This document shows, piece by piece, positions 45,776-54,257 of a DNA stretch of 64,000 nucleotides (positions are counted from its first letter, which is position 1; each line of letters opens with the position of its first letter). This DNA is from Lysinibacillus sp. G4S2 (GTDB lineage Bacteria; Bacillota; Bacilli; Bacillales_A; Planococcaceae), in assembly GCF_030348505.1 (NCBI RefSeq), contig NZ_JAUCFJ010000002.1, positions 1,430,001 through 1,494,000 of the forward strand, written 5' to 3'. The position numbers were made by a program, and so were the translations under genes. The notes under the pieces were generated by a model that saw nothing but the letters and a program-made list of their open reading frames with translations, was not told the DNA's origin and searched no databases.

Positions 45776-46971
45776 GTTGAAGCGACGGGAAGAAAAGCCA
45801 GAGCGACGGAAAGAAGAGCCAGAGCGATGGAAAAGAGTGCCGAAGTGACGGAAAGAAGAATCAAAGCGACGGAAAGAAAAGCCAGAGCGACGGAAAAGAG
45901 GGCCGAAGCGACGGAAGGAAGAGTCAGAGCGACGGAAAGAAGAGCCAGAGCGATGGATAGAACCGCTAAAGTCGTGGATAGAGCAGCCGAAATCGTGGAT
46001 AGAACCGCCAAAGTCGTGGATAGAGCAGCCAAAATCGTGGATAGAACCGCCAAAGTCGTGGATAGAGCAGCCAAAATCGTGGATAGAACCGCCAAAGTCG
46101 TGGATAGAACTGACAAAGTCGTGGATAGAGCAGCCAAAATCGTGGATAGAACCGCTAAAGTCGTGGATAGAGCAGCCAAAATCGTGGATAGAACCGACAA
46201 AGTCGTGGATAGAGAAGCCGAAGTCGTGGATAGAATCGACAAAGCGACGGAAAGAAGTCAGAGCGATGGAAAGAAGGGCTGAAGCGAAGGAAAGAAGGGC
46301 CGAAGCGACGGAAGGAAGAGTCAAAGCGACGGAAAGAAGAGTCAAAACGACGGAAAGAAATCAGAGCGATGGAAAGAAGGGCTGAAGCGAAGGAAAGAAG
46401 GACCGAAGCGACGGAAAGAAAGGCTAGAGCGACGGAAAGAAGAGTCAAAACGACGGAAAGAAGTCAGAGCGATGGAAAAGAGGGCCGAAGCGACGGAAGG
46501 AAGAGTCAAAACGACGGAAAGAAATCAGAGCGATGGAAAGAAGGGCTGAAGCGAAGGAAAGAAGGACCGAAGCGACGGAAAGAAAGGCTAAAGCGACGGA
46601 AAGAAGAGTCGAAACGACGGATAGACCTGCCAAAGTCGTGGATAGAGCAGGCAAAATCGTGGATAGAACCGCCAAAGCGACGGAAGGAAGAGTCAGAGCG
46701 ACGGAAAAGAGTGCCGAAGCGACGGAAAGACGAATCGAAGCGACGGAAAGAAGAGTCGAAACGACGGATAGCCCGCCAAAGTCGTGGATAGAGCAGCCAA
46801 AATCGTGGATAGAACCACCAAAATCGTGGATAGCCCCGCCAAAGCGACGCATAACCCCGCCAAATCAACGGAACGAACCGCCAAAGCGACGAATAACCCC
46901 GCCAAATCAACGGAACGAACCGCCAAAGCGACGCATAACCCCGCCAAATCAACGGAACGAACCGCCAAAGT
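45776..46971. repeat. large 21-bp-period repeat array E (about 55 units, cores GCGACGGAA and GTGGATAGA)
   Basis: About 1.2 kb is built from 21-bp units (for example core starts at 45782, 45803, 45824 and 45845). Two unit types alternate in blocks: GCGACGGAAAGAAGAGYCARA, and GTGGATAGAACCGCCAAAGTC alternating with GTGGATAGAGCAGCCAAAATC. Longer blocks containing GCGATGGAAAGAAGGGCTGAA recur near 46262, 46370 and 46518, showing segmental duplication. The last part (46837-46971) is a 42-bp repeat with CCGCCAAATCAACGG. Long open frames on both strands follow from the 21-bp period; they shift frame and lack start signals. The array lies between the pdp terminator and spoIIAA; 46972-47175 holds no further gene. 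Confidence 0.95.
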
Positions 46972-47175
46972 TCTGCTCGCCTTTAACATAATAATAATTT
47001 TTGTAAAAAGAGACTGTCACGTTTAAAAAATGTTGATTTATCCCATACTGCATTTAACCTAAAAAGCTATAAGTATGTCGATTTGACACTATTTCAGAAG
47101 ACTTTGCACTAGTTCTGTCAGCCGCAAGGATTCACCACATTGAATGTGGAATTGCACGAGGAGGAGGCGATGTTC

Positions 47176-47529
47176 ATGCATTTTCAATTAGAAATGGTAA
47201 CAAGAGAGACAGTGGTTATACGTTTATTTGGGGAGCTCGATCATCATGCAGTAGAGCAAATTCGAGCTAAAATATCTACAGCAATTTTTCAGGGTGCTGT
47301 TACGACCATTATTTGGAACCTAGAGGGACTTTCCTTTATGGATAGTTCGGGTGTAGGTTTAGTGCTTGGTCGAATGCGCGAGTTAGAGGCGGTCGCTGGA
47401 CGAACAATTTTATTGAATCCATCGCCGACAATGCGAAAAGTATTTCAGTTTTCAGGTTTAGGGCCATGGATGATGGATGCAACAGAAGAAGAAGCGATTG
47501 ATCGAGTTAGGGGGATTGTAAATGGATAA
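47176..47529 (+). CDS. spoIIAA: anti-sigma F factor antagonist SpoIIAA
   Basis: SpoIIAA releases sigma F in the forespore by displacing it from SpoIIAB when unphosphorylated. The 117-residue STAS-domain protein has the phosphorylation site Ser58 in FMDSSGVGLVLGR, at the same position as in B. subtilis. I chose the ATG at 47176, 8 bp after GGAGGAGG; in-frame upstream ATG/TTG codons are closer or inside that site. It overlaps spoIIAB by 8 bp. A sigma-H promoter is expected upstream but I could not identify one with proper spacing. Confidence 0.95.
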   Translation: MHFQLEMVTRETVVIRLFGELDHHAVEQIRAKISTAIFQGAVTTIIWNLEGLSFMDSSGVGLVLGRMRELEAVAGRTILLNPSPTMRKVFQFSGLGPWMMDATEEEAIDRVRGIVNG

Positions 47530-47962
47530 TGAAATGACATTAACTTTTTTAGCACTTAGTGAAAATGAAGCCTTAGCGCGTGTAGCTGTGACAGGTTTTA
47601 TTGCACAATTAGATCCAACTATTGATGAGCTATCCGAATTTAAAACGGTTGTCTCAGAGGCTGTTTCTAATGCCATCATTCACGGTTATGAAGAGGATGG
47701 TAAGGGCGTTGTTACAGTTCATGCAAAACGTGAGGATGATATTGTAACCGTGTCTGTTATGGATAAAGGTGTTGGCATTGAGGATGTAAGTCAAGCTATG
47801 GAGCCGTTATATACGACGAAAAGTGCGATGGAACGTTCGGGTATGGGCTTTACAATTATGGATAGTTTTTCAGATCAGTTGACAGTAATGTCCAAGTGGC
47901 AAGAAGGAACAACTGTCACGTTTACGAAGAAATTTTACTCAGTTCGTGCAGCGGTAATGTGA
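47522..47962 (+). CDS. spoIIAB: anti-sigma F factor / serine kinase SpoIIAB
   Basis: This 146-residue GHKL-type serine kinase binds sigma F in the predivisional cell and phosphorylates SpoIIAA. The N-box region is KTVVSEAVSNAIIHGYEE; the G1 box DKGVGIED and G2 region ERSGMGFTIM are complete. It overlaps spoIIAA by 8 bp and precedes sigF by 10 bp, the standard spoIIA operon. The ribosome-binding site AGGGGG is 8 bp before ATG 47522. Confidence 0.96.
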   Translation: MDNEMTLTFLALSENEALARVAVTGFIAQLDPTIDELSEFKTVVSEAVSNAIIHGYEEDGKGVVTVHAKREDDIVTVSVMDKGVGIEDVSQAMEPLYTTKSAMERSGMGFTIMDSFSDQLTVMSKWQEGTTVTFTKKFYSVRAAVM

Positions 47963-47972
47963 GGTTGCGATT

Positions 47973-48752
47973 ATGAAGCCGCTAGAACAGTCGTCCGATA
48001 AGCTATTGTCACAGGAAGAAATGCGAGATTTAATTGCACGTGCACAGCAGGGCGATCATGAGGCTCGTAAACGAATGATTGAGGGGAATACGAGGCTGGT
48101 GTGGTCTATCGTCCAACGCTTTACAAGTAGGGGTGTGGAGCTCGAGGATTTATTCCAAATTGGCTGCATAGGACTCATGAAGTCTGTGGATAAATTCGAT
48201 TTAACGTATGATGTAAAGTTTTCGACATATGCTGTTCCTATGATCATTGGTGAAATTCAGCGCTTTCTAAGGGATGATGGCATGGTGAAAGTTAGCAGAT
48301 CGATTCGTGAACTTAATTTTAAAATTCGTCATGCAACCGATGAATTCATTAAAAACAATGAGCATCCACCAACCATTCATGAATTAGCACAGGTTCTTGG
48401 TGTCACAACTGAGGAAATTGTAACAGCTTCAGACGCATTGAGAGATCCTGCTTCCTTGCATGAACAATTGTATGAGAGCGAAGGCGATTCTATTACATTA
48501 ATGGATCAGATGAAGGACGAAAAATCCGAGCAGCCATTTGACTATATTCCGCTAAAAGAGGTACTCACAAGACTTGAGCCTAGAGAGCAATCAATTATTT
48601 ATTTACGATATTTCTCAGATTGTACCCAAACTGAAATTGCTAACAGACTTGGTATATCACAAGTTCAAGTATCACGATTAGAGAAAAAAATTCTTGCCCA
48701 ATTGAAAAATTGGATGGCCACAAGTGCCACAGTGGAACAGGAAGAAGTATAA
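47973..48752 (+). CDS. sigF: forespore sigma factor F
   Basis: Sigma F is the first forespore-specific sigma factor. The 259-residue protein has region 2 (RLVWSIVQRFTSRGVELEDLFQIGCIGLMKSVDKFDLTYDVKFSTYAVPMI across 2.1-2.4), region 3 and region 4 with the helix-turn-helix CTQTEIANRLGISQVQVSRLEKKIL. It is full length and directly follows spoIIAB. The next gene, spoVAF, starts 27 bp later and may be read from the same transcript. Confidence 0.97.
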   Translation: MKPLEQSSDKLLSQEEMRDLIARAQQGDHEARKRMIEGNTRLVWSIVQRFTSRGVELEDLFQIGCIGLMKSVDKFDLTYDVKFSTYAVPMIIGEIQRFLRDDGMVKVSRSIRELNFKIRHATDEFIKNNEHPPTIHELAQVLGVTTEEIVTASDALRDPASLHEQLYESEGDSITLMDQMKDEKSEQPFDYIPLKEVLTRLEPREQSIIYLRYFSDCTQTEIANRLGISQVQVSRLEKKILAQLKNWMATSATVEQEEV

Positions 48753-48779
48753 AAAGACATCTAAGAAAATGGTGACAGC

Positions 48780-50222
48780 ATGACAAATAAACTATTTAAC
48801 AGCTTAGAAGAAGCCGAATATTTTCTTAAAGAACACTTTGGTGACGGCGAATCATTTGACGTAAATATTAAGCATTTATTTGTCAAAGATTTGCCGGTTC
48901 TTTGCGCATATATAAGCGGACTTGTGGATGGGGTAATGTTAACACAATTACTCTCAAATTTGTTGCCTGATGAGGACATTGATATTGAAGATGAAAAGGA
49001 ATATTTTGAAGCCTATTTCAATCACCAAGGCCGTTCAGAGGAAACTGAACAGAAAGCCTTTTTATTAGCTATATTAAGTGGACAGGTAGCCTTTGTTACG
49101 AAAAGTGGATACGGCTATGTTGCGGAGATTCGAAATTATCCAGGACGTACACCTGAGGAGCCTGACAATGAAAAGGTTATTCGTGGTTCTAGGGACGGTT
49201 TTATTGAAGGTATTTCACAAAATGTTGCATTGGTTCGTCGGCGAATTCGTAATAGTAACTTACGTTTCGAGCTACATAAAATATCCGAAATCGGTCAAAC
49301 CGATGTTGCACTTGCGTATATAAAGGATATTGCTAATGATGAAATGCTCGATAAATTGCGACAGCGCCTTGGACAAATTCACCATGATGGCTTGACAATG
49401 GCCGATAAATCACTAGAGGAATGGCTGTTTAAACAAAAGTTTCATCCAGTTCCTTTTGTCCGTTATACGGAACGACCGGATATTACCGCAGCGCATTTAA
49501 TAGAGGGCCACATCATCATTATGGTCGATACATCTCCTTCTGTCATGATTGTCCCGGCAACAATTTTTCATTTGCTGCAACACGCTGAGGAGTATAGACA
49601 GGCACCGACAGTCGGAACGTTTGTTCGTTTTATGCGCTATTCTGGAGTAGCTTTTGGTTTATTTTTATTGCCTTTATGGTATTTATTTGCAACGCATGGG
49701 ACATACTTACCGGATGCATTATCCTTTTTAGGTGAAAAAGAAAAATCGCATGTCCCGATTTTACTGCAAATACTGATTGGAGATACGGGGATAGAATTTT
49801 TGAGGATGGCCGCCATTCATACCCCATCACCATTATCCACTGCGATGGGGTTGGTTGCGGGTGTAGTTATTGGTCAGATTGCAATTAATGTTGGGCTATT
49901 CTCTCCAGAGGTAGTGTTATATACAGCTATTTCAGCTATTCTGACATTTATTATTCCGTCTTATGAGCTAGGTATCTCCATTAAACTATTTAGACTAATG
50001 TTATTAATAATGTCTGGTATTTGGGGAGTTAATGGGTTATTTATCGGGATATTTATATTATTTACGTATTTATGTTCATTGCGTCCAATGCAAGCACCAT
50101 ATATGTGGCCACTTATTCCGTTCTTTCCACTTGCGATGCTTCGTGTACTTGTCCGTTTCCCGATGACAGTAGATGCATTAAGACCTTATGTAGTCGATTC
50201 TAAACAACGAAAAAGATCATAG
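48780..50222 (+). CDS. spoVAF: SpoVAF, GerA-type spore germination protein
   Basis: This 480-residue GerABKA-family membrane protein has a soluble N-terminal domain (about 1-290, with SRDGFIEGISQNVALVRRRI, TDVALAYIKDIAN and SLEEWLFKQKFHPVPFVRYTERPD) followed by about five membrane helices. In spores SpoVAF acts with the SpoVA channel and FigP in germination. It comes directly after sigF, whereas in B. subtilis spoVAA to spoVAE lie between them; those genes are absent from this position. Confidence 0.93.
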   Translation: MTNKLFNSLEEAEYFLKEHFGDGESFDVNIKHLFVKDLPVLCAYISGLVDGVMLTQLLSNLLPDEDIDIEDEKEYFEAYFNHQGRSEETEQKAFLLAILSGQVAFVTKSGYGYVAEIRNYPGRTPEEPDNEKVIRGSRDGFIEGISQNVALVRRRIRNSNLRFELHKISEIGQTDVALAYIKDIANDEMLDKLRQRLGQIHHDGLTMADKSLEEWLFKQKFHPVPFVRYTERPDITAAHLIEGHIIIMVDTSPSVMIVPATIFHLLQHAEEYRQAPTVGTFVRFMRYSGVAFGLFLLPLWYLFATHGTYLPDALSFLGEKEKSHVPILLQILIGDTGIEFLRMAAIHTPSPLSTAMGLVAGVVIGQIAINVGLFSPEVVLYTAISAILTFIIPSYELGISIKLFRLMLLIMSGIWGVNGLFIGIFILFTYLCSLRPMQAPYMWPLIPFFPLAMLRVLVRFPMTVDALRPYVVDSKQRKRS

Positions 50223-50434
50223 GAGCCGTTGCACTCGTTTTTTTCATGTGATAAAGTTCATCTATAGTATTTTGTGATTTTTGCAAAAATTATCTTTATT
50301 CAACAAAATGCGACACGGTGTTGAATGAAGTAATCCCTCTAATAAGGATAGCGGGCTAAGATTGCTCCATCCGATTCTAAAATTGAGGTGCAATTTATCA
50401 CAAGATGGAACGATGTGAAAAGGGAGAGATGCAC

Positions 50435-51754
50435 ATGCATTTATATGGAACACAAGCGATTTCTGAAGATGGTCATTTAACGATTGGACAGGTAGATACA
50501 CTAAAGCTTGCAAAAGAGTATGGTACACCTTTATTTGTGTATGATACTGCGCTTATTCGTAAGCGTGCAAGAAGCTTTATTGATACGTTTAAAAAACTAG
50601 GTGTAAAAGCAGAAGTAGCCTATGCTTCAAAAGCATTTGCATGTGTAGCTGTGTACCAATTAGCGGCAGAAGAAAATCTATCTTTAGATGTTGTCTCTGG
50701 GGGAGAATTATTTACAGCTTTAAAAGCTGGATTCCCTGCGGAGCGCATTCATTTCCATGGCAATAATAAAAGCATTGCTGAATTAGAATTAGCCTTTGAC
50801 TCGAAAATTGGTTGTATTGTCGTGGATAACTTCTATGAAATTCAGCTTTTACAAGAAATTTCAGAGCGCCGTCAACAAAAAATGCGTATTTTACTTCGTG
50901 TCACACCAGGAGTTGAGGCGCATACGCATGACTTCATTACGACAGGTCAAGCTGATTCTAAATTTGGCTTCGACTTAAATAATGGTCAAGCAGATGAAGC
51001 TTTCAAACAAACTTTTAACCATGAATACCTAGAACTTCTAGGATTACACTGCCATATTGGCTCTCAAATTTTTGACACAGCGGGCTTTGGCTTAGCAGGA
51101 GAAAAATTAATTGATAAAATTTCTGATTGGAACAAGTCTCACGATTTTACATGTACTGTGTTAAACTTAGGAGGGGGCTTCGGAATTCGTTATACAGAGG
51201 AAGATGCACCGCTTGAGCCACAAGTATATGTAGAGGATATGATTACAGTTGTAAAAAACAAAGCGACTGTACTTGGTCTAACTATGCCTGAAATTTGGAT
51301 TGAACCAGGGCGATCACTTGTAGGTGATGCAGGAACTTCACTTTATACAATTGGTTCACAAAAAACAGTACCTAATGTTCGTAAATATATTGCTGTAGAT
51401 GGTGGCATGAGTGATAATATCCGTCCGGCATTATATGATGCGAAGTATGAGGCGGTCATTGCAAGTAAGGTAAATGAATCAAAAAATGAGACATATACAG
51501 TGGCTGGTAAGCTTTGTGAATCAGGCGATAAATTAATTATTGATGCTAAGCTACAGGAAGCAACTTCTGGTGAAGTGCTAGCAATCTTCTGTACGGGTGC
51601 GTATGGATATTCTATGGCGAGTAACTACAATCGTGTTCCACGACCGGCAGTTGTATTTGTAGAAAATGGCAAGCATCAATTAGTAATTCGACGCGAAAGT
51701 TATGAAGATATTGTTCAAAACGATCTCCCGCTAACGTTAAAAAAGGGTGAGTAA
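50435..51754 (+). CDS. lysA: diaminopimelate decarboxylase
   Basis: LysA makes L-lysine from meso-diaminopimelate, the last step of the pathway. The 439-residue fold-type III PLP enzyme has Lys66 (AYASKAF) as PLP-binding residue, His in HFHGNNKS, the glycine-rich loop NLGGGFGIRY, and CESGDKL from the partner active site. I chose the ATG at 50435, 8 bp after AGGGAG; 50405 and 50429 are alternatives. Its place after spoVAF matches B. subtilis. I found no lysine riboswitch in the 212-bp leader (50223-50434), only an inverted repeat TTCAACA/TGTTGAA at 50299-50325. Confidence 0.96.
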   Translation: MHLYGTQAISEDGHLTIGQVDTLKLAKEYGTPLFVYDTALIRKRARSFIDTFKKLGVKAEVAYASKAFACVAVYQLAAEENLSLDVVSGGELFTALKAGFPAERIHFHGNNKSIAELELAFDSKIGCIVVDNFYEIQLLQEISERRQQKMRILLRVTPGVEAHTHDFITTGQADSKFGFDLNNGQADEAFKQTFNHEYLELLGLHCHIGSQIFDTAGFGLAGEKLIDKISDWNKSHDFTCTVLNLGGGFGIRYTEEDAPLEPQVYVEDMITVVKNKATVLGLTMPEIWIEPGRSLVGDAGTSLYTIGSQKTVPNVRKYIAVDGGMSDNIRPALYDAKYEAVIASKVNESKNETYTVAGKLCESGDKLIIDAKLQEATSGEVLAIFCTGAYGYSMASNYNRVPRPAVVFVENGKHQLVIRRESYEDIVQNDLPLTLKKGE

Positions 51755-51756
51755 AT

Positions 51757-51867
51757 TTGAGAAAAAACAAATGGGTATTATTGGCGTCCATTTCAACTTT
51801 TATTTTGTTGTGGGGCGTTGTCTATTGGGTATTGGCGTCTAAAGGTATTCTCGGACCTGGTTCGTAA
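51757..51867 (+). CDS. small single-span membrane protein downstream of lysA
   Basis: A TTG-started frame of 36 codons begins 2 bp after the lysA stop, with AAGGGTGAG 5 bp before it. The product starts with a short basic segment (RKNKW), has one membrane helix (about residues 6-28) and ends ASKGILGPGS. Gene-like features are the ribosome-binding site, the positive-inside charge and the clean stop. No family is recognised; it was probably missed by length cut-offs. Confidence 0.6.
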   Translation: MRKNKWVLLASISTFILLWGVVYWVLASKGILGPGS

Positions 51868-51953
51868 GACAGAAATTGACTTGCGGTACAAGTACAAATC
51901 GTGTAGGATAGTCAAAGATTATGTACAGCTAGAAAAAGAGGGAATAGACAAAT

Positions 51954-52328
51954 ATGTTAATTCGATATAAAAAAGCTTTCGAGAAAATAGCAATGGGGCT
52001 ACTCTCGTTTATGCCTAACGAAAAAGACATAAAAAAGCTCAAAGAGACAATCCACTCCTATGAAAATGATGATAATTGGGTATTATATTTATGGAAAAAG
52101 AACGATGAGTATATTGGCATTGTTGGACTTGTAACAGACAGTAATAATATAGCTACGATTCAACACGTTTCAGTTGTCCCTTCTTATAGAGGTGAAGGTG
52201 TTGCAAAGGAAATGCTACAGGAAGTGGCAGAACTTGGCCAGTACGAGAGTGTACGTGCGACAGAGGAAACACGTAAATTTGTTCAAAAATGTATAAATTG
52301 TATCGATGAAGAAGCAGACGATCATTGA
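51954..52328 (+). CDS. ribT: RibT, GNAT-type protein of the riboflavin cluster
   Basis: The 124-residue protein matches B. subtilis RibT strongly at its N-terminus (MLIRYKKAFEKIAMGLLSFM, then PNEKD) and keeps the acetyl-CoA loop SVVPSYRGEGVAKEML. RibT has an acetyltransferase fold with an unproven role near riboflavin metabolism. Here it is separate from the ribDEAH genes. Its 3' end and terminator are overlapped on the other strand by the DUF309 gene. Confidence 0.92.
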   Translation: MLIRYKKAFEKIAMGLLSFMPNEKDIKKLKETIHSYENDDNWVLYLWKKNDEYIGIVGLVTDSNNIATIQHVSVVPSYRGEGVAKEMLQEVAELGQYESVRATEETRKFVQKCINCIDEEADDH

Positions 52329-52824
52329 CGTCTGCTTTTTCTTTGCTTTCTTGTCGCTCTGCAAGAATATGTGAGCGATCTCGAAGCATATGTTTATGAA
52401 GAAGATAGTTAGAGCTACTTAATGGTAAAAGCTGTATGCGAGTTAACACTAATTCCTCCAAAATGGGTGAAAGTGGAAGTTGGAATGCTTGGAAGGACTT
52501 GCCCATCCGGATAGCAGAAAGTGCGTCTGATAGTTGTATTAGTAGTTTATCGTAATTAATTTCGTCAAAAAAGATATGACCCATATTATATTGAAAATTA
52601 TTGAGGGCTTTTTCTAATATTCGCTCTGCACCTATATCATTGTCACGTCGCCAATGATATAGGCCAGTTGCGAGCTGTACGTATCCAACGAGAGGGTGCT
52701 TTTTATCACCTGGAGCAATATCTTTCCAGAATTCCTCAAGTACTTCATGGCATTCAAAAAAATCTTGATTACCATTGAAGTAGGCGCAGTAATCGATAAA
52801 TAAAGTATGATGCTGTGGATGCAT
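52153..52824 (-). CDS. DUF309 protein (YpuF-like) with an unusual C-terminal extension over ribT
   Basis: Residues 1 to about 163 match the helical DUF309 family: CHEVLEEFWKD, VGYVQLATGLYHWRRDN and the end LHKHMLRDRSHILAERQ. Relatives stop about here (YpuF is around 170 residues), but this frame continues for 60 more residues of low-complexity character, antisense to the last 176 bp of ribT and through ribT's terminator stem. The extension is probably the result of a lost stop codon. DUF309 function is unknown. The start ATG at 52824 has the usual GGAG upstream. Confidence 0.8.
   Translation of the reverse strand: MHPQHHTLFIDYCAYFNGNQDFFECHEVLEEFWKDIAPGDKKHPLVGYVQLATGLYHWRRDNDIGAERILEKALNNFQYNMGHIFFDEINYDKLLIQLSDALSAIRMGKSFQAFQLPLSPILEELVLTRIQLLPLSSSNYLLHKHMLRDRSHILAERQESKEKADVNDRLLLHRYNLYIFEQIYVFPLSHVHSRTGQVLPLPVAFPLQHLHLYKKGQLKRVES
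52313..52343 (+). terminator. intrinsic terminator of ribT
   Basis: GCAGACG (52314-52320) pairs with CGTCTGC (52329-52335), followed by TTTTTCTTT. The ribT stop codon lies in its loop. Confidence 0.8.
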
Positions 52825-52879
52825 TTTGGACTCCTTTCAACTATACTATAAGAACATAGAATCTCAGGGTGGTAAAACA

Positions 52880-53659
52880 ATGTCTTATGAAGTAAAATTA
52901 GAAGCCTTTTCAGGGCCTCTTGATTTATTATTGCATTTAATTCACAGATTAGAAATTGATATTTATGATATCCCAATGGCTGAAATTACTCAACAATATA
53001 TCGACCATATACATGCTATGCAGGTACTGGAGTTAAATGAGGCTAGTGAATATTTAGTGATGGCTGCAACGTTATTGGCTATTAAAAGTCGTATGCTCTT
53101 GCCAATTCATGAAGGTGAGCTTGATGATGCCGAGTTAGAAGTCGATGGCCCAGACCCTCGTGAAGAACTGGTGCAACGATTAGTAGAGTATAAGAAATAT
53201 AAAGAAGCAGCGAGTAGCCTGCAAGAGCTTGAAACAGATCGGGCACAGGTATTTACACGGCCACCAGCAGATTTATCAGAGTTAGCATCAGATGAGCAAA
53301 TGGCGTTATTTGATTTGAACGTCAACATCTATGACATGCTTGGGGCCTTTCAAAAACTGATGCGTCGAAAAAAATTAAAAAAACCACTAAAGACAACTGT
53401 AGCGAGACAGGAACGCTCAGTAAAGGATCAAATGCGTTCAGTAGTTAATTCATTACGATCTACAGGTGGACGTGCATCATTTTTCGAGCTTTTTCCCTAT
53501 GAAGATAAGCCAACGCTTATTCTGACGTTTTTATCCCTTCTTGAGCTGATGAAACGTCAGGTCGTCATCGTAGAGCAAAATGGTAACTTTGAAGAATTAA
53601 CAGTTACATTACAGAAGGAGGAATGGGATGATAACGAAAACAATGATGCTACAGAGTAA
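52880..53659 (+). CDS. scpA: segregation and condensation protein A
   Basis: ScpA is the kleisin subunit of the SMC condensin and bridges SMC heads. The 259-residue protein has the N-terminal motif SYEVKLEAFSGPLDLLLHLI, the helical linker with LNEASEYLVMAATLLAIKSRMLLP, and the C-terminal winged helix (TGGRASFFELFPYEDKPTLILTFLSLLEL). The ATG at 52880 follows AGGGTGG; a longer frame from 52826 is unsupported. It overlaps scpB by 32 bp. Confidence 0.95.
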   Translation: MSYEVKLEAFSGPLDLLLHLIHRLEIDIYDIPMAEITQQYIDHIHAMQVLELNEASEYLVMAATLLAIKSRMLLPIHEGELDDAELEVDGPDPREELVQRLVEYKKYKEAASSLQELETDRAQVFTRPPADLSELASDEQMALFDLNVNIYDMLGAFQKLMRRKKLKKPLKTTVARQERSVKDQMRSVVNSLRSTGGRASFFELFPYEDKPTLILTFLSLLELMKRQVVIVEQNGNFEELTVTLQKEEWDDNENNDATE

Positions 53660-54224
53660 AATAGAAGCCTTATTATTTGTTGTAGGAGATGATGGCTTAA
53701 CTATAAAACAATTGTCGCAGCTTTTAGGCGAAGCAGAAGAAAATATTGTACAGGCAATGGAAGCGTTGCGTACAATTTATGAAGAAGATTTAGCTAGAGG
53801 CGTTACAGTGAAAGAAATAGCTGGAGTTTATCAGCTCATAACAAAATCTGAACTAGCAGATACTATTCAAAGATTAGTAGAAAATCCAACTGTTCAATCT
53901 TTATCTCAAGCCTCACTCGAGGTACTTGCGATTGTGGCATACAAACAGCCAATTACACGTGTAGCAATTGAAGATTTACGCGGTGTGAAATGTGAAAGAC
54001 CAATTCAAACGCTCGCTTCTAGAGGGTTAATTAAGGAAGTAGGTCGTTCAGAAGGGACAGGACGTGCAATCTTATATGGTACTACAAAAGAATTCTTAAA
54101 CTATTTTGGTTTAAATAGTATAGAAGAAATGCCAGCTTTACCAGAAGATGAGCTAGTTGAAACAGAGCAAGAAACTGATTTATTTATGACGAAATTCCAA
54201 GAAACTTTTAGTGGAGTAAAATAA
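53628..54224 (+). CDS. scpB: segregation and condensation protein B
   Basis: ScpB forms a dimer of winged-helix domains that binds ScpA in the condensin complex. The 198-residue protein has QSKIEALLFVVGDDGLTIKQLSQLL and the central SLSQASLEVLAIVAYKQPITRVAIEDLRGV motif. The ATG follows AAGGAGG. It overlaps the scpA 3' end by 32 bp, the normal coupled arrangement. Confidence 0.95.
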   Translation: MITKTMMLQSKIEALLFVVGDDGLTIKQLSQLLGEAEENIVQAMEALRTIYEEDLARGVTVKEIAGVYQLITKSELADTIQRLVENPTVQSLSQASLEVLAIVAYKQPITRVAIEDLRGVKCERPIQTLASRGLIKEVGRSEGTGRAILYGTTKEFLNYFGLNSIEEMPALPEDELVETEQETDLFMTKFQETFSGVK

Positions 54225-54257
54225 AAGAGCAAGGCGTGATTTAACTGCTTTCAGCAA

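Noticed and set aside
45713..46991. Several long open frames on both strands within the large repeat array (for example 189, 204, 140, 152 and 248 codons)
   Set aside because: A 21-bp unit without stops stays open in several frames at once. The frames shift between blocks, no ribosome-binding site precedes them, and the compositions (heptads such as AKVVDRT) simply translate the repeat.
47090..47160. Sigma-H promoter before spoIIAA (AAGGATTC followed by GAAT)
   Set aside because: The two boxes are only about 8-9 bp apart, too close for the sigma-H spacing, although a sigma-H promoter is expected in this region.
50223..50434. Lysine riboswitch or T-box in the lysA leader
   Set aside because: No recognisable L-box core or T-box sequence and no terminator/antiterminator pair, only one short inverted repeat.
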